DNA of 64,000 nt from Gari tellinella (lineage: Eukaryota > Mollusca > Bivalvia > Cardiida > Psammobiidae): assembly GCA_922989275.2 (NCBI GenBank), contig OV277864.1, positions 46,065,550-46,129,549 of the forward strand, given 5' to 3'. Positions 55,749 through 64,000 of the stretch are shown here, piece after piece. Position 1 is the first letter of the stretch. Every line of letters begins with the position of its first letter. The translations under genes and the position numbers were made by a program. The notes under the pieces were generated by a model that worked only from the letters and a program-made list of their open reading frames with translations, ran no database searches and was not told where the DNA came from.

Positions 55749-56687
55749 ATGGGAGCAAAACCATCAAATCTAACTCTCAGTCACTCGCCCATGAGCGAAT
55801 CTACAGAACATAAAGCCAAATTCAGTACTATACCGGAATGTCTACACCATTTTGCGAACACCATATCGGAAAAAGAAGCAGTTGTGTTTGTTTCTACTGA
55901 CGGCGGACGGGAGGTTGTGACATTCAAGGAGTTATACGACAAGTCCAAGCAGACAGCCAAAGCTTTGGTTCGTCTTGGCATCCGACGTCATGAGTTTGTA
56001 GCTGTGAACCTACGCCCTTGTCCCGAATGGCTGTATGTCACTTTCGGTGCAATGATGGCCGGAGCTCGTCCAGTGAGCATAGCCTTTACCTATAAAGATG
56101 GCAGTGATCTTGTCGCAATGATGAAGAAGCTCACAACCTGTTCCTGTATGGTACTTGATCCAGGCTACGAAAATGAAAACTGGAATATTTTGCGCAAACT
56201 CATCGACTCTTGCTCGTCCGACGGAACGGTCAAGAGTACACGAATGCCATCACTACGATATCTAATAGGTCATGATCATTTTAACGTCATGCCTAATGTC
56301 AAGTCGTTTTCAGATTTGTTTGAAAGCGGCGTCGTTGATGCTGAACTACCTGATATAGACACAAATGACATCGCTACGTTGTTACAGACGTCCGGAAGCA
56401 CTGGCATTCCTAAAGCTGTAAAAGCCACGCACAAGGGTCTAGTGTCCGAAGGTATGGAGAACAACGATATATTTAGTAGTGACTACCGTTATTACTGTGA
56501 CAGGCCGTTTACCTGGGGTGGTGGATTTCCCTTCAACGTATTATTTGGGCAGACAAGAGTGGCCATGTCCGGGTTTTGTTCGCCGCCTGAAGATTACGCA
56601 TCATTTGTTATTGACGTTATTCGCAGGGAAAATTGTCAGATGCTCTTCTCACTACCTCCAGCCTTGAACGAGGTCTGCAAGAGGATG
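55749..56687 (+). CDS. ANL-superfamily acyl-CoA synthetase/ligase, exon 1 (residues 1-313)
   Basis: Encodes the N-terminal part of an AMP-forming acyl-CoA synthetase-like enzyme. The family activates a carboxylic acid with ATP to an acyl-adenylate, then transfers it to CoA. The P-loop signature LQTSGSTGIPKAV is at about 212-224 (TSGSTG 214-219, K222). ATG 55749 is the first in-frame ATG after a stop at 55677. There is no obvious signal or mitochondrial presequence. The ORF runs on to a stop at 56705, but a consensus donor (ATG|GTGAGT) after 56687 leaves phase 0. Exon 2 continues the homology directly. The usual FHxxG motif is not evident; FTWGGGFPF stands in its place. The acid substrate cannot be told. 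Closest general resemblance: ACSF2 / 4-coumarate-CoA-ligase-like proteins. Confidence 0.9.
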
Positions 56688-56732
56688 GTGAGTAATAAAA
56701 TTTAGAGGTTACTGATGGGCTTGGCCTATTGT

Positions 56733-56955
56733 TTAACCCATTTACGCCTAGTGGATTCTTCCATGTTTATATATTGGATAAGACCATTTTTTATCAAAGG
56801 GATGTCTGGTCAAAATTGTCATTTTGTTTTATATTGAAATTACTATCAACAAACAGTGTATACTCTTATCAGACGCCGCATAATGCGGCGTCTGATCAGA
56901 GTCTTCACTGTTTGCCTTTGCCCCATATATGGGATGGTGGGCACACATAGGTTAA
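56733..56955. mobile_element. F5 TTAA-type MITE in the intron
   Basis: TTAACCCATTTACGCCTAGT to CACACATAGGTTAA. PalA variant at about 56852-56915 (GTGTATACTCTTATCAGACG and GGCGTCTGATCAGAGTCTTC around CATAATG). Confidence 0.78.
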
Positions 56956-57399
56956 AAAGCGTTTGAGATAAGTTTAAAATCATTCTAGTTTAAACGCAGA
57001 TTATTACAAACTTAATGTACAATAATGTTGAAATTGCCAGATTATCCAACGCGTTTACTATTTGTTTTTAATATTTGAGTCGCTTAAAGTTATCATTTTA
57101 TGTATGAAACTTCCGAAGTAATGATTTGCTTAAGTTAACATTGAACAACTTTTCGTTTTCCAAAGTTTGGGTTGTACATATGTGTATATGTTCCGATAAA
57201 AGGGGGCACTTTGATATGTTGTTAAAGAAACGGATTTCCTTAAGAAACCCACTAAGCAATTTACGTAACCATGTTATAGATTGCAGTTCGATACTTCTAG
57301 CTTGCTTTAAATAGTCAAATTTACTAACATTTCTATAATTTGAAATTCGATAAATCTAGCTCCCAACGGCAAATCCATCCTCTTTTTGCAGTGAAGTTT

Positions 57400-57628
57400 G
57401 ATAAATACCTGTTATTTTGCCCCTTGTCCTCAAGAGCACATTTTAGCACATTTATCATGAACATGTACCATAAAAATAGTTCCTACATCTTAGCAGATCT
57501 TAGCTTAAACCAGGCTAAATGTGAAGCAAATTGCAATTAAGGCGCAGTTTGCTTTATTTCAACTTGCTTAAAGTGAACACCTGTCTTCAGAACTAGAAGC
57601 AGGCTATTGGATAATTAGTTAAATATAC
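57400..57628. mobile_element. F4-like element with PalB in the intron
   Basis: PalB at about 57508-57575 (AAACCAGGCTAAATGTGAAG / CTTTATTTCAACTTGCTTAAAG). Right end GGCTATTGGATAATTAGTTAA, typical of F4. Left boundary uncertain. Confidence 0.5.
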
Positions 57629-57745
57629 TCGCATTTCTACAGATACAAATTGGTTACTCGAACTCGCAACATACCCGTATATCGAAGTTAAAGCGTGGCT
57701 GAAAACAGGTTTCAAAGGGGTTTCTTCAATTTGGGTAAGTTGGGC

Positions 57746-57968
57746 TTATCCCTTTGAAACCTAGTCACTCAAATATTTGTCCTTTACAAACAGTGTACCT
57801 GTGAAAAGTACACCAGTCCTATGCAGAGAGTGAAACCCCTGATCGGGGTCAACAGTGTTTATCATATTACAAAAAAGAATAACCAAAAAAGCCTAAATAG
57901 TCAAATTTGACTAGACTAGATTGAAAACTAGAATTTTCCATCTAAGTTATCATGGAGGAAAGGGTTAC
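57746..57968. mobile_element. F3 MITE in the intron, ends mutated
   Basis: TTATCCCTTTGAAACCTAGT to GAGGAAAGGGTTAC. The hairpin is reduced to CCCCTGATCGGGGTC. Confidence 0.65.
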
Positions 57969-57996
57969 ATGTAAGCAGGTTAAGGTTATTGAGACG

Positions 57997-58199
57997 TTAA
58001 CCCCTTTTTGCCAAGTGGGTTTTTCCATCTTTATATATTAGATCAATCCAGTTTGTGATGTAAGTTATGCCTGCTCTTAATTTTTATTTTCATTTTGTTT
58101 TATATTGCACTTGCAAGCAGCAAATTGTGTAGATTTTGATCAGAGTCTACACTGTTTGCATATGTCCATTCTATTGGGCGCTAGGCACAAATTGGCTAA
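57997..58199. mobile_element. F5 MITE in the intron, hairpin reduced
   Basis: TTAACCCCTTTTTGCCAAGT to CACAAATTGGCTAA. Hairpin reduced to GTGTAGATTTTGATCAGAGT then CTACACTG. Shares its last four bases with the next element. Confidence 0.65.
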
Positions 58200-58445
58200 C
58201 CCTTTGAACCCTAGTCCCGCATGAAGGCTTCCTTTTCAAACAGTGTACCTGTATTAGTACATTTGTCTTATGCAAACAGTGAAGACCCAGATCAGATGGC
58301 TCCTAAAGGAGCCCTCTGATCAGGGTCTTCACCGTTTGTCATTATGTCAAACATTGCCAAAAAACAAACCTTAAAAGTCAGAAATGAACTATTTTAAATG
58401 GAAACTGGCATTGTCCATTGAAAGCTTCAGGGAGGAAAGAGTTAA
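58196..58445. mobile_element. F3 MITE abutting the splice acceptor
   Basis: CTAACCCTTTGAACCCTAGT to GGGAGGAAAGAGTTAA. Hairpin at about 58277-58345 with AGACCCAGATCAGATGGCTC and complement. Ends 26 bases before the exon 2 boundary. The apparent ATG at 58418 lies inside this element and is not a native start. Confidence 0.82.
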
Positions 58446-58471
58446 TGTGTTTTATCCTACTTCTATTTAAG

Positions 58472-59221
58472 AAAACCATGGGCGGCGACTGGCCTCTGAA
58501 GACAATTATGACTGGAGGACAGCCGATAACAAAGCATACAGTGACGCTATGTGGGTCAATGTGTAAATACCTCCTGATAGTCTACGGTGGAACAGACTTC
58601 AAAATGGCCAGCTTCAATGTTGTAGAAGATCCGGTGAGCTTTGAGGAGTTCTGTGCTGGCAGTATTTTACCAAGCGTTGAGGTTAAGATCGTCGATACTG
58701 ATGGCGAAATAGTACCACTGAACACACATGGAGAAATTTACCTCCGGCAAAACGAAACATTTACCGGGTACTACAACGACCCTGAGAAAACTAAAGCTGC
58801 ATTGACCGAGGACGGTTGGTATAAAACAGACGACGTAGGACGAATGACAAAAGAAGGTATACTTTATGTAGAAGGACGAAAATCAAATATGATTATTTCC
58901 GGAGGCATGAATGTTGTCCCTGAAATACTAGAAAGCTTAATTCTCTCTTGTGCTGGTGTCGATTCGGTTGTAATGGTACCAGTGAAAGATGAAGTTTCGT
59001 ACCAGGTTATTTGTGCGTGTGTCACCCTCATTCCCGGAAGTGACGTCAATGAAGATATGTTGCGGTCATATTTCGAAAATAGGCATAGCGATAGTCAAGG
59101 CTTGTTCACAGTTCTTCCAAAATATTACATGATTATGGACTCCTTTCCTGAGACCGGCAGTGGAAAAGTTTCGAGAAGAGCTCTCATTGCCATGGCGGAG
59201 GAACGTTTTAACAATAATTAA
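58472..59221 (+). CDS. ANL-superfamily acyl-CoA synthetase/ligase, exon 2 (residues 314-562)
   Basis: Completes the adenylate-forming domain and carries the C-terminal domain. It begins KTMGGDWPLKTIMTGGQP in phase 0 after exon 1. Motifs: YGGTD at 351-355 (family norm YGxTE, so Glu to Asp); YKTDD at 430-434 (norm Y-x-T-G-D, Gly replaced by Asp, final Asp kept); hinge region GRKSNMIISGGMNVVPEILE from about 448 with R449; and the C-terminal catalytic lysine in GSGKVSRRAL (K545). TAA at 59219-59221. The joined product of 562 residues has the usual length for the family. The altered motifs leave it open whether the enzyme is fully active. AATAAA at 59565 and 59589 are possible poly(A) signals. Confidence 0.92.
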   Translation, partial: KTMGGDWPLKTIMTGGQPITKHTVTLCGSMCKYLLIVYGGTDFKMASFNVVEDPVSFEEFCAGSILPSVEVKIVDTDGEIVPLNTHGEIYLRQNETFTGYYNDPEKTKAALTEDGWYKTDDVGRMTKEGILYVEGRKSNMIISGGMNVVPEILESLILSCAGVDSVVMVPVKDEVSYQVICACVTLIPGSDVNEDMLRSYFENRHSDSQGLFTVLPKYYMIMDSFPETGSGKVSRRALIAMAEERFNNN

Positions 59222-59310
59222 AGAAACCGCGTTAAGCCATAGAAGCGTGTCATTATATCAGACAACCACGATATAATCAGTCGACTATTGATTTATGAAA
59301 TACAATATCT

Positions 59311-59390
59311 ACTATTTAAAACAAGATTAAAGTAAAACAGAAAGCTCTTATAGCAGCTTTCCGCTTTACTTTAATCTTGGTCTAATCAGC
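59311..59390. repeat. PalB hairpin downstream of the ligase gene
   Basis: CAAGATTAAAGTAAAACAGA with AAGCTC, facing CAGCTTTCCGCTTTACTTTA and ATCTTG. Begins about 100 bases after the stop codon, so it may lie in the 3' UTR. Confidence 0.65.
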
Positions 59391-59605
59391 GGCTTGTCAT
59401 TTCGTTTAGAAAGGGTAGCACGAATTGCACTTAATGGGTCTGACAATTACATTGAATCATATTTGTTGAAAAGGTATTTTTCAACGGATGACAGGACTGG
59501 TGCTAGAGTGTAGTAATGATTCATTGGGAAGTTTTGTCCATTCTTGTCTTTTCACGAATGTGAAAATAAAACGAACACTGTCAAAACAAATAAAACGACA
59601 ACAAC

Positions 59606-59758
59606 ATGGACATTTGCAAGAACTTCGAAGGAAGAGTTATTCAATTTGACGATTTGGAGATTACTTTAAACCTGCAATCAGCAGCAATGTACTGTTTCAC
59701 TTCGAGGTTGTATCACTGTGTGCCCGGCAAGGAGCGCTTCTACATGTACCTCTCCTAG
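59606..59758 (+). CDS. possible small protein, 50 codons
   Basis: ATG in a reasonable context (ACAACATGG) opens 50 codons starting MDICKNFEGR and ending ERFYMYLS, stop TAG at 59756. It lies in repeat-free DNA 385 bases after the ligase stop, with AATAAA at 59876. No domain recognised. It could equally be 3' UTR of the ligase gene or a chance ORF. Confidence 0.2.
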   Translation: MDICKNFEGRVIQFDDLEITLNLQSAAMYCFTSRLYHCVPGKERFYMYLS

Positions 59759-59932
59759 ACTGCAGTAATTCAAGAAGAAAAATGCACTGCGGTTAACAAA
59801 ATTAACCCACGTTTCATTACCTGTTTAAAATATTTGTAAACAAGTACATATACGTATAATATAATTATGTTTTATAATAAATATAGAGCTGACGTGTATA
59901 TCACTTCCTTTGAAAGGATATTATCCTGCGGA

Positions 59933-60197
59933 GAATACGATATTCTTTCCTGTTTTTAAAATGCAAACGAAACGCGAGTTTTACGCATTGAAATGAAATG
60001 TAATAAAATGAAGCTTAAGCATTTATTTTTAATTTTATTTATTCATTTCGATCTGATTGTCAAAAGGTTTGAAGCCTGGCCCGACGCCAGGATACACATG
60101 TATCCGGCGTCTTATCTGGCTCCAATTGTTTTGCAATGAACACAATTGTTTTAACATAAACACGATTACTTGGAAAGACTAACGTCTTTGTCCACTG
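59933..60197. mobile_element. degenerate F1 MITE
   Basis: TGCGGAGAATACGATATTC to AACGTCTTTGTCCACTG. PalA at about 60060-60133 with an ATACACATGTAT insertion at the centre. Confidence 0.6.
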
Positions 60198-60269
60198 TAT
60201 ACACACTCAAATTGTGGAACTATTGCAAAGACATTGCCTAGACAGCCTTTATAAGACAGTTGACATGTA

Positions 60270-60480
60270 CAGTAGAACTTCTCTATTACATTGTACGACC
60301 ACTTATTAATGGAGCTTTCTGTTTTACTACATGTATCACTTAGCTTTCAGCTATCACCTGTCTTTTTACAATCAATGAGCTTTCGCAGGTTTTCTCTTGA
60401 CACATGTGTATTCTTTCCCAATGAAAGCGTATGTGCTGAAAAAATGTTTTGACTGGTTTCAGTAGCAAACACTATGGACA
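60270..60480. mobile_element. F8 remnant followed by F1 remnant
   Basis: CAGTAGAACTTCTCTATTAC (about 60270) with a broken PalB to about 60375, then TATTCTTTCCCAATGAAAGC from about 60409, an F1 subterminus. Confidence 0.45.
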
Positions 60481-60505
60481 CATATCCGATATAAAGAATT
60501 CGCTG

Positions 60506-60734
60506 GTGTAACGCAGTAGAATGACCCACCCCTACTAAAATGACCCATGGGTCATGTCACTACGTAGAACAGTGATCCGGTTCATTTTACTACGTAGAAA
60601 AATGACCCCAGAACGTAGAAAAAGGACCCATCGACTCGCAGTAGAATGACCACCTCACGGTCTGGGATCGTTTCTCTACGTAGTATAAAGACCCGGGTCC
60701 TTTTGCAAGGGTTGGTCATTCTACTGCTTTACAC
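60506..60734. mobile_element. F10: TIR element with internal CTACGTAG motifs
   Basis: Ends GTGTAACGCAGTAGAATGAC and GGTCATTCTACTGCTTTACAC. Inside, the palindromic CTACGTAG motif recurs (about 60560, 60590, 60677) together with copies of AATGACCC / GGGTCATT and variants (AAAGGACCC, AAAGACCC). No PalA or PalB. The family is not one I can name. Confidence 0.7.
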
Positions 60735-60934
60735 CCGGCTGTTCAGAAACCGAATGATTTTATAATTCTATACATAATACTAAATGTACATGTAGCGTTG
60801 ATGTTTGGTCAGACAAACGAACAAACTTGTAAAAACGGAATCGGTATAAAACCACTTCACTTTAAACAATTGCCGTCAGTTTTTATTATAAATTTTAAAA
60901 TAATATCGTACATGCCTATGCAACTAGTACTAAA

Positions 60935-60998
60935 TAGTTTAGATTCCGATCAGACGCCACATAATGTGGCGTCTGATCATGGTCCAAACTGTTTGCAA
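60935..60998. repeat. PalA hairpin
   Basis: AGTTTAGATTCCGATCAGAC and GTCTGATCATGGTCCAAACT around GCCACATAATGTGGC. Confidence 0.65.
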
Positions 60999-61082
60999 AT
61001 AGCAATGCCCAATGAATTTCGTGTTGGGGCTGTGAAAGAGTCAAATGCAGACAGTAATTAAGCAGGATAAGGGTTACATGTA

Positions 61083-61338
61083 CAGTGGAGAATCTGTTAT
61101 TCTTTCCCGTTTAAACGCAAACGTACGCAAACGTACGCAAACGCAAAGCACTAAAACGTAGAAAAGAACAACTTTTGGACAATTCTGATAATTCTTGTTT
61201 ATCTTGGTGGCAAACAGTTTGGAGCCTGATCAGACGCCGGGTTACCCGGCGGCTGATCTGGCTTCAAACTGTTTGCACTGCAAATAATAGTTTTAGCGTA
61301 AACGCGTTTATTGGGAAAGAATAACAGATTCTCCACTG
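61083..61338. mobile_element. F1 MITE, near-intact
   Basis: CAGTGGAGAATCTGTTATTC to CAGATTCTCCACTG, flanked by TA. Same extra ACGCAAACGT unit as the copy at 27529. One PalA arm reads GGCGGCTGATCTGGC. Confidence 0.92.
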
Positions 61339-61371
61339 TAAGAAAGAGAAACAATATTGTTTTAACCCCTT

Positions 61372-61556
61372 CAACGCCTTACACAGAGCACAACATTTTT
61401 TGTAAACAGTTTGGATCCTGATCAGACGCCGCATTACGCGGCGTCTGATCAGGATCCAAACTGTTTGACACTCATTTCAATATTCCTTCAGTCATAATAG
61501 CAAAATTTAAAACTTAAGAAATAAAATCAGATGACAATTGTTTAAAGAGGGGTTAA
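61372..61556. mobile_element. F2a TTAA-type MITE, complete
   Basis: TTAACCCCTTCAACGCCTTA to AAAGAGGGGTTAA. Near-perfect PalA at about 61406-61468 with GCCGCATTACGCGGC centre. Confidence 0.82.
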
Positions 61557-61584
61557 AGTCAGTAATTCAGATTTTACAGCCCGT

Positions 61585-61809
61585 TTAACCATTTTATGAT
61601 CACATTTATCGTGAGGTTTTCACCACTTCTCCGCCATATTGACGTCTGCTTCAATATTGCTGTCTGCAATATCGTTTAAGGCAGTATACGAGTACATGTA
61701 ACTAACGTAGTTTCAAACGTGACAAACAGTTTAGATCATATTAGACGCCGCGATACATGTAATTGACATGTAATGCGCTTTATGTAGTCATTGAGAGTGA
61801 AAGGGTTAA
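61585..61809. mobile_element. F2b TTAA-type MITE, hairpin decayed
   Basis: TTAACCATTTTATGATCACA to GAGAGTGAAAGGGTTAA. Family text TCCGCCATATTGACGTCTGC. ACATGTA runs interrupt the hairpin. Confidence 0.7.
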
Positions 61810-62064
61810 TATAGAGAAACAATATTGTCTAAACCAGTACTACAGATTTTACAGCCCGTTTAACTTCTTGAACATTTAAGATTTTTTGAATTCTTGTGTA
61901 CATGGTTATTTGTGTAAAAACATTGGTATTTATACATGTAAAGACCTGAAGCTTTGTGTACATGTAAAATACATGTACATGGAGTTAGGTCAGACAGCGG
62001 ATAACTTAGTTGCTGATAATACTCTAAACTTTTTTCCTCCCAAATGCTGAACAATCGTCAAAAG
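61810..62064. other. unassigned DNA with ACATGTA runs
   Basis: TACATGTA repeats at about 61935-61982; a weak PalA trace follows. No gene. Confidence 0.35.
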
Positions 62065-62136
62065 TTAACCCATTTGTTGTCACGTTCCCATATATGGGAC
62101 AGAGGTAAACAGTGTAGTCTCTGACACTTTTGTGTT

Positions 62137-62318
62137 TTAACCCATTGCGTCCAGTGGATAATGCTTATATATTGGATTAGTTCAATTTATTGTTATCTAA
62201 GAGCTGCCTAGTCTAAGGTTTCCTTTTCTTTTTCTTTTATATTGAAATTCCTATCAGACGCCGCAATACACTGTTTGCTTATTCCCCATATACATGACCG
62301 TAGGCATAAATGGGTTAA
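62137..62318. mobile_element. F5 TTAA-type MITE, hairpin reduced
   Basis: TTAACCCATTGCGTCCAGTG to GGCATAAATGGGTTAA. A related fragment (TTAACCCATTTGTTGTCACG, 62065-62136) sits directly before it. Confidence 0.65.
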
Positions 62319-62655
62319 ATCTAATTAGTGCATTATACTAATTGACAAAACTTAAATATAAGTTTAAAGTAGTCCTTTCAATGAAATATTTTTGTTCCAA
62401 CAATCAGTATGGAATGTCTCCGTTTATTAGTGAGGGTTAACGGGTTCAACCCTAAATACGGTGGAACCGATGTTAGTTTCCTATTTAGACAAATACCATG
62501 CAATAACACGTAGAATATTATAAGAAAAAATGAATTTCTTATAATTTATTTTAATCCGATTTGAAAACAGCTTGGAGCCTGATTCTACGACGGGCTTCTC
62601 AGTGTCTGATATGGCTTCAAACTGCTTGAAACATACTAATATGTGTTAACATCAA
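62319..62655. other. unassigned DNA with F1 trace
   Basis: A decayed PalA (AGCTTGGAGCCTGATTCTAC / CTGATATGGCTTCAAACTG) at about 62570-62625. Confidence 0.4.
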
Positions 62656-62661
62656 CGCGTA

Positions 62662-63017
62662 CAGTGAACCCCTCTAAACCGAACCTCTAAATACCGGATT
62701 TCTCTCTAAACCGGACAAAAACGTTGGTACGTTTCCAAGCCTCCTTAATGTTAACCCATTACACCATAACTTGCCTTTTTACTCCTTTTTACTCCTATTT
62801 TCTATATTCTATAGCAGATGTCAAATTGAAGTAGGTTGGAAGTAAAGCAGACTGCGCCTTAAGGCGCATTCTGCTTTACTTTCAACCTGCTTTAAGTGAT
62901 AAGCTATTTTCCATACTAGAAACAATATATGGGTTAAAACCCCTCTAAACCGGAAAACCCTCTAAACCGGACATTTATATTGTCCCCACACATGTCCGGT
63001 TTAGAGGGGTTTCACTG
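62662..63017. mobile_element. F7 pogo-like MITE split by an F4
   Basis: Ends CAGTGAACCCCTCTAAACCG and CGGTTTAGAGGGGTTTCACTG, flanked by TA, with repeated CTCTAAACCGGA inside both halves. Bases 62751-62937 are a complete F4. Confidence 0.8.
62751..62937. mobile_element. F4 TTAA-type MITE nested in F7
   Basis: TTAACCCATTACACC to ATATATGGGTTAA. PalB at about 62830-62895, near-perfect around GCGCCTTAAGGCGC. Confidence 0.82.
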
Positions 63018-63020
63018 TAT

Positions 63021-63049
63021 ATAGGGAAAGAATAACCTCTTCTCTACTG
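63021..63049. mobile_element. F1 terminal fragment
   Basis: GGGAAAGAATAACCTCTTCT then CTACTG, directly after the F7 end; the rest of the F1 is absent, so the two may have recombined. Confidence 0.55.
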
Positions 63050-63165
63050 TACAGGTAGAGTTGTCTTCTCAGAGTGCAAATTGTAAATATCGATTATTGT
63101 TGTTCTGTTTTATAAATACATGTATTAAAAACAAATACAGGTTTTAATTCATAACCCAAACAAGA

Positions 63166-63300
63166 ACAGTTAAACCTCTCTGTTACGACCTCTTCATAAG
63201 AATTAGTGTTTAACGCAAGTAGCTGCTTAACGCAAGATACAAGTAAAATAGAAATCTCCTATAGGAGCTTTCGGCTTTACTTTCATATTACTGTAAGATG
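63166..63300. mobile_element. F8 remnant with PalB
   Basis: CAGTTAAACCTCTCTGTTAC at left. PalB (CAAGTAAAATAGAAATCTCC / GGAGCTTTCGGCTTTACTTT) at about 63238-63290. Confidence 0.55.
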
Positions 63301-63875
63301 TCACCATTCTTTAATATCACCAGTTACTTTTATTATGAATGTCCATAATATATAGTGTTTATTGTAGCTTCATATTATATTAAAATATATACATGTATAG
63401 CAATTACTCAACATAATATATAGTATATATATGATAACACCTACCTTTTTAATTCGAATTTAGAATCCTCACCATATCCGTAAACACGACATTTGTTGAT
63501 TCAACAATAAATGTCCGCATGTATAAATCTTCTTAATTTAAAACCCCCTTAATCCACCAAGTACGTTTTCGTTTGTGAAAACAAGAACAGATATTCGTTA
63601 TTATAAACCGTTATTATTGGTGTAGAAACTATCATTCATTAGTCCAAAAGTGGACTAGTTTAGATCCCAAGGTACCACAGATGTAATCCTAAGTTAAGAA
63701 AAGTGTGAGGCTCTATTCTAATAGACTATTGCAGCACAATAAGACTGAACTATTTATACCTGAGGCCATAGTTAGTCCTTAGTAAGTTATAATGTTTTCG
63801 TGTGCAAACTTAACTCATCTAAGGCAATAGTCAAAATATCTTTAATCTTCATTTGGTTTTAGTTTGATCATTAGA
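63301..63875. other. unassigned AT-rich DNA
   Basis: TATA-rich stretch at about 63410-63432; no gene, RNA or element recognised. Confidence 0.3.
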
Positions 63876-63880
63876 GTTTC

Positions 63881-63943
63881 AAACAGCTTGGATCTAGATG
63901 AGACGCCGGGTTACCCGGCGTCTCATCTGGATCCAAATTGTTT
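63881..63943. repeat. PalA hairpin, near-perfect
   Basis: AAACAGCTTGGATCTAGATG and CATCTGGATCCAAATTGTTT around AGACGCCGGGTTACCCGGCGTCT. The GGGTTACCC centre is of the F1 type but the outer arms are of the F2 type. Confidence 0.75.
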
Positions 63944-64000
63944 GCAAATGCTATCTTTAAATCGCACTAAGAGTACAAAAGGTTAAGCGTGTGTACTACT

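Larger units (their letters stand above)
56688..58471 (+). other. intron of the ligase gene, phase 0, rich in MITEs
   Basis: Donor GTGAGTAATA at 56688. Acceptor TTTATCCTACTTCTATTTAAG ending at 58471, the pyrimidine-rich tract lying just after an F3 element that ends at 58445. About two thirds of its 1,784 bases are MITEs: F5 56733-56955, F4 about 57400-57628, F3 57746-57968, F5 57997-58199 and F3 58196-58445. The stretch 56956-57400 holds nothing recognisable. I see no extra coding exon inside. Confidence 0.8.

Noticed and set aside
58418..58471. ATG at 58418 as start of a separate ligase ORF
   Set aside because: It lies in the end of an F3 MITE and the intron. The acceptor at 58471 joins exon 2 in phase with exon 1, giving one 562-residue protein.
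1..64000. CRISPR array from the regularly recurring PalA hairpins
   Set aside because: Spacing is irregular, each hairpin lies inside a transposon with its own ends, and the DNA is eukaryotic.
1..64000. PalA and PalB hairpins as bacterial-type terminators or tRNA-like genes
   Set aside because: No U-tract logic, no cloverleaf, and the genome is an animal's; they are transposon interiors.

Overview
This is animal nuclear DNA: AT-rich, gene-poor and saturated with short non-autonomous DNA transposons. It has one clearly recognisable protein-coding gene, split by a GT-AG intron. The MITE density, the many ACATGTA-type microsatellite runs and the style of the gene suggest a marine invertebrate, most likely a bivalve mollusc. 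That placement is inference. I recognise no rRNA, tRNA, CRISPR array, autonomous transposase or viral gene. All repeat calls were made by eye.

Repeat vocabulary used below. F1: about 245 bp, TIR CAGTGGAGAATCTGTTATTC, TA target. F2a, F2b, F2c, F3 and F5: 180-300 bp, ends TTAACCCTTT...AAAGGGTTAA, TTAA target, piggyBac-like. F4: TTAA ends with a different central hairpin. F6, F7 and F8: pogo/Tigger-like CAGT... ends, TA target. F9 and F10: two further TIR elements. H: hAT-like, CAGGGCTGCCAT ends. Two central hairpins recur. PalA is built on TTTGGA(G/T)CCTGATCAGACG and its complement, and sits in F1, F2, F3 and F5. PalB is built on AAGCAGG..GAAAGTAAAGCAGAA and its complement, and sits in F4, F8 and H.

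Layout. 1-1060: AT-rich sequence with decayed F1 copies. 1061-26190: three diverged copies (A 1061-9060, B 10690-17260, C 17514-26190) of a segment of about 7-8 kb, distinguished by element insertions and by deletions of about 1 kb; a mosaic spacer with a hAT-like element, palindromes and CCAAT-type repeats lies between A and B. 26334-55400: a field of F1, F2, F3, F4 and F8 copies, some nested, with unassigned AT-rich DNA between. 55668-59221: a two-exon gene for a 562-residue ANL-superfamily acyl-CoA synthetase/ligase with a TATA box just upstream; its single intron consists mostly of MITEs. 59222-64000: a possible 50-codon ORF, then more MITEs, including an unusual TIR element with internal CTACGTAG motifs (60506-60734) and an F4 nested in an F7 (62662-63017).

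Most short ORFs here are translations of MITEs, especially F1, which happens to be open on both strands. The most unusual signal is modular: the same hairpin cassettes recur inside element families whose terminal repeats and target sites differ.
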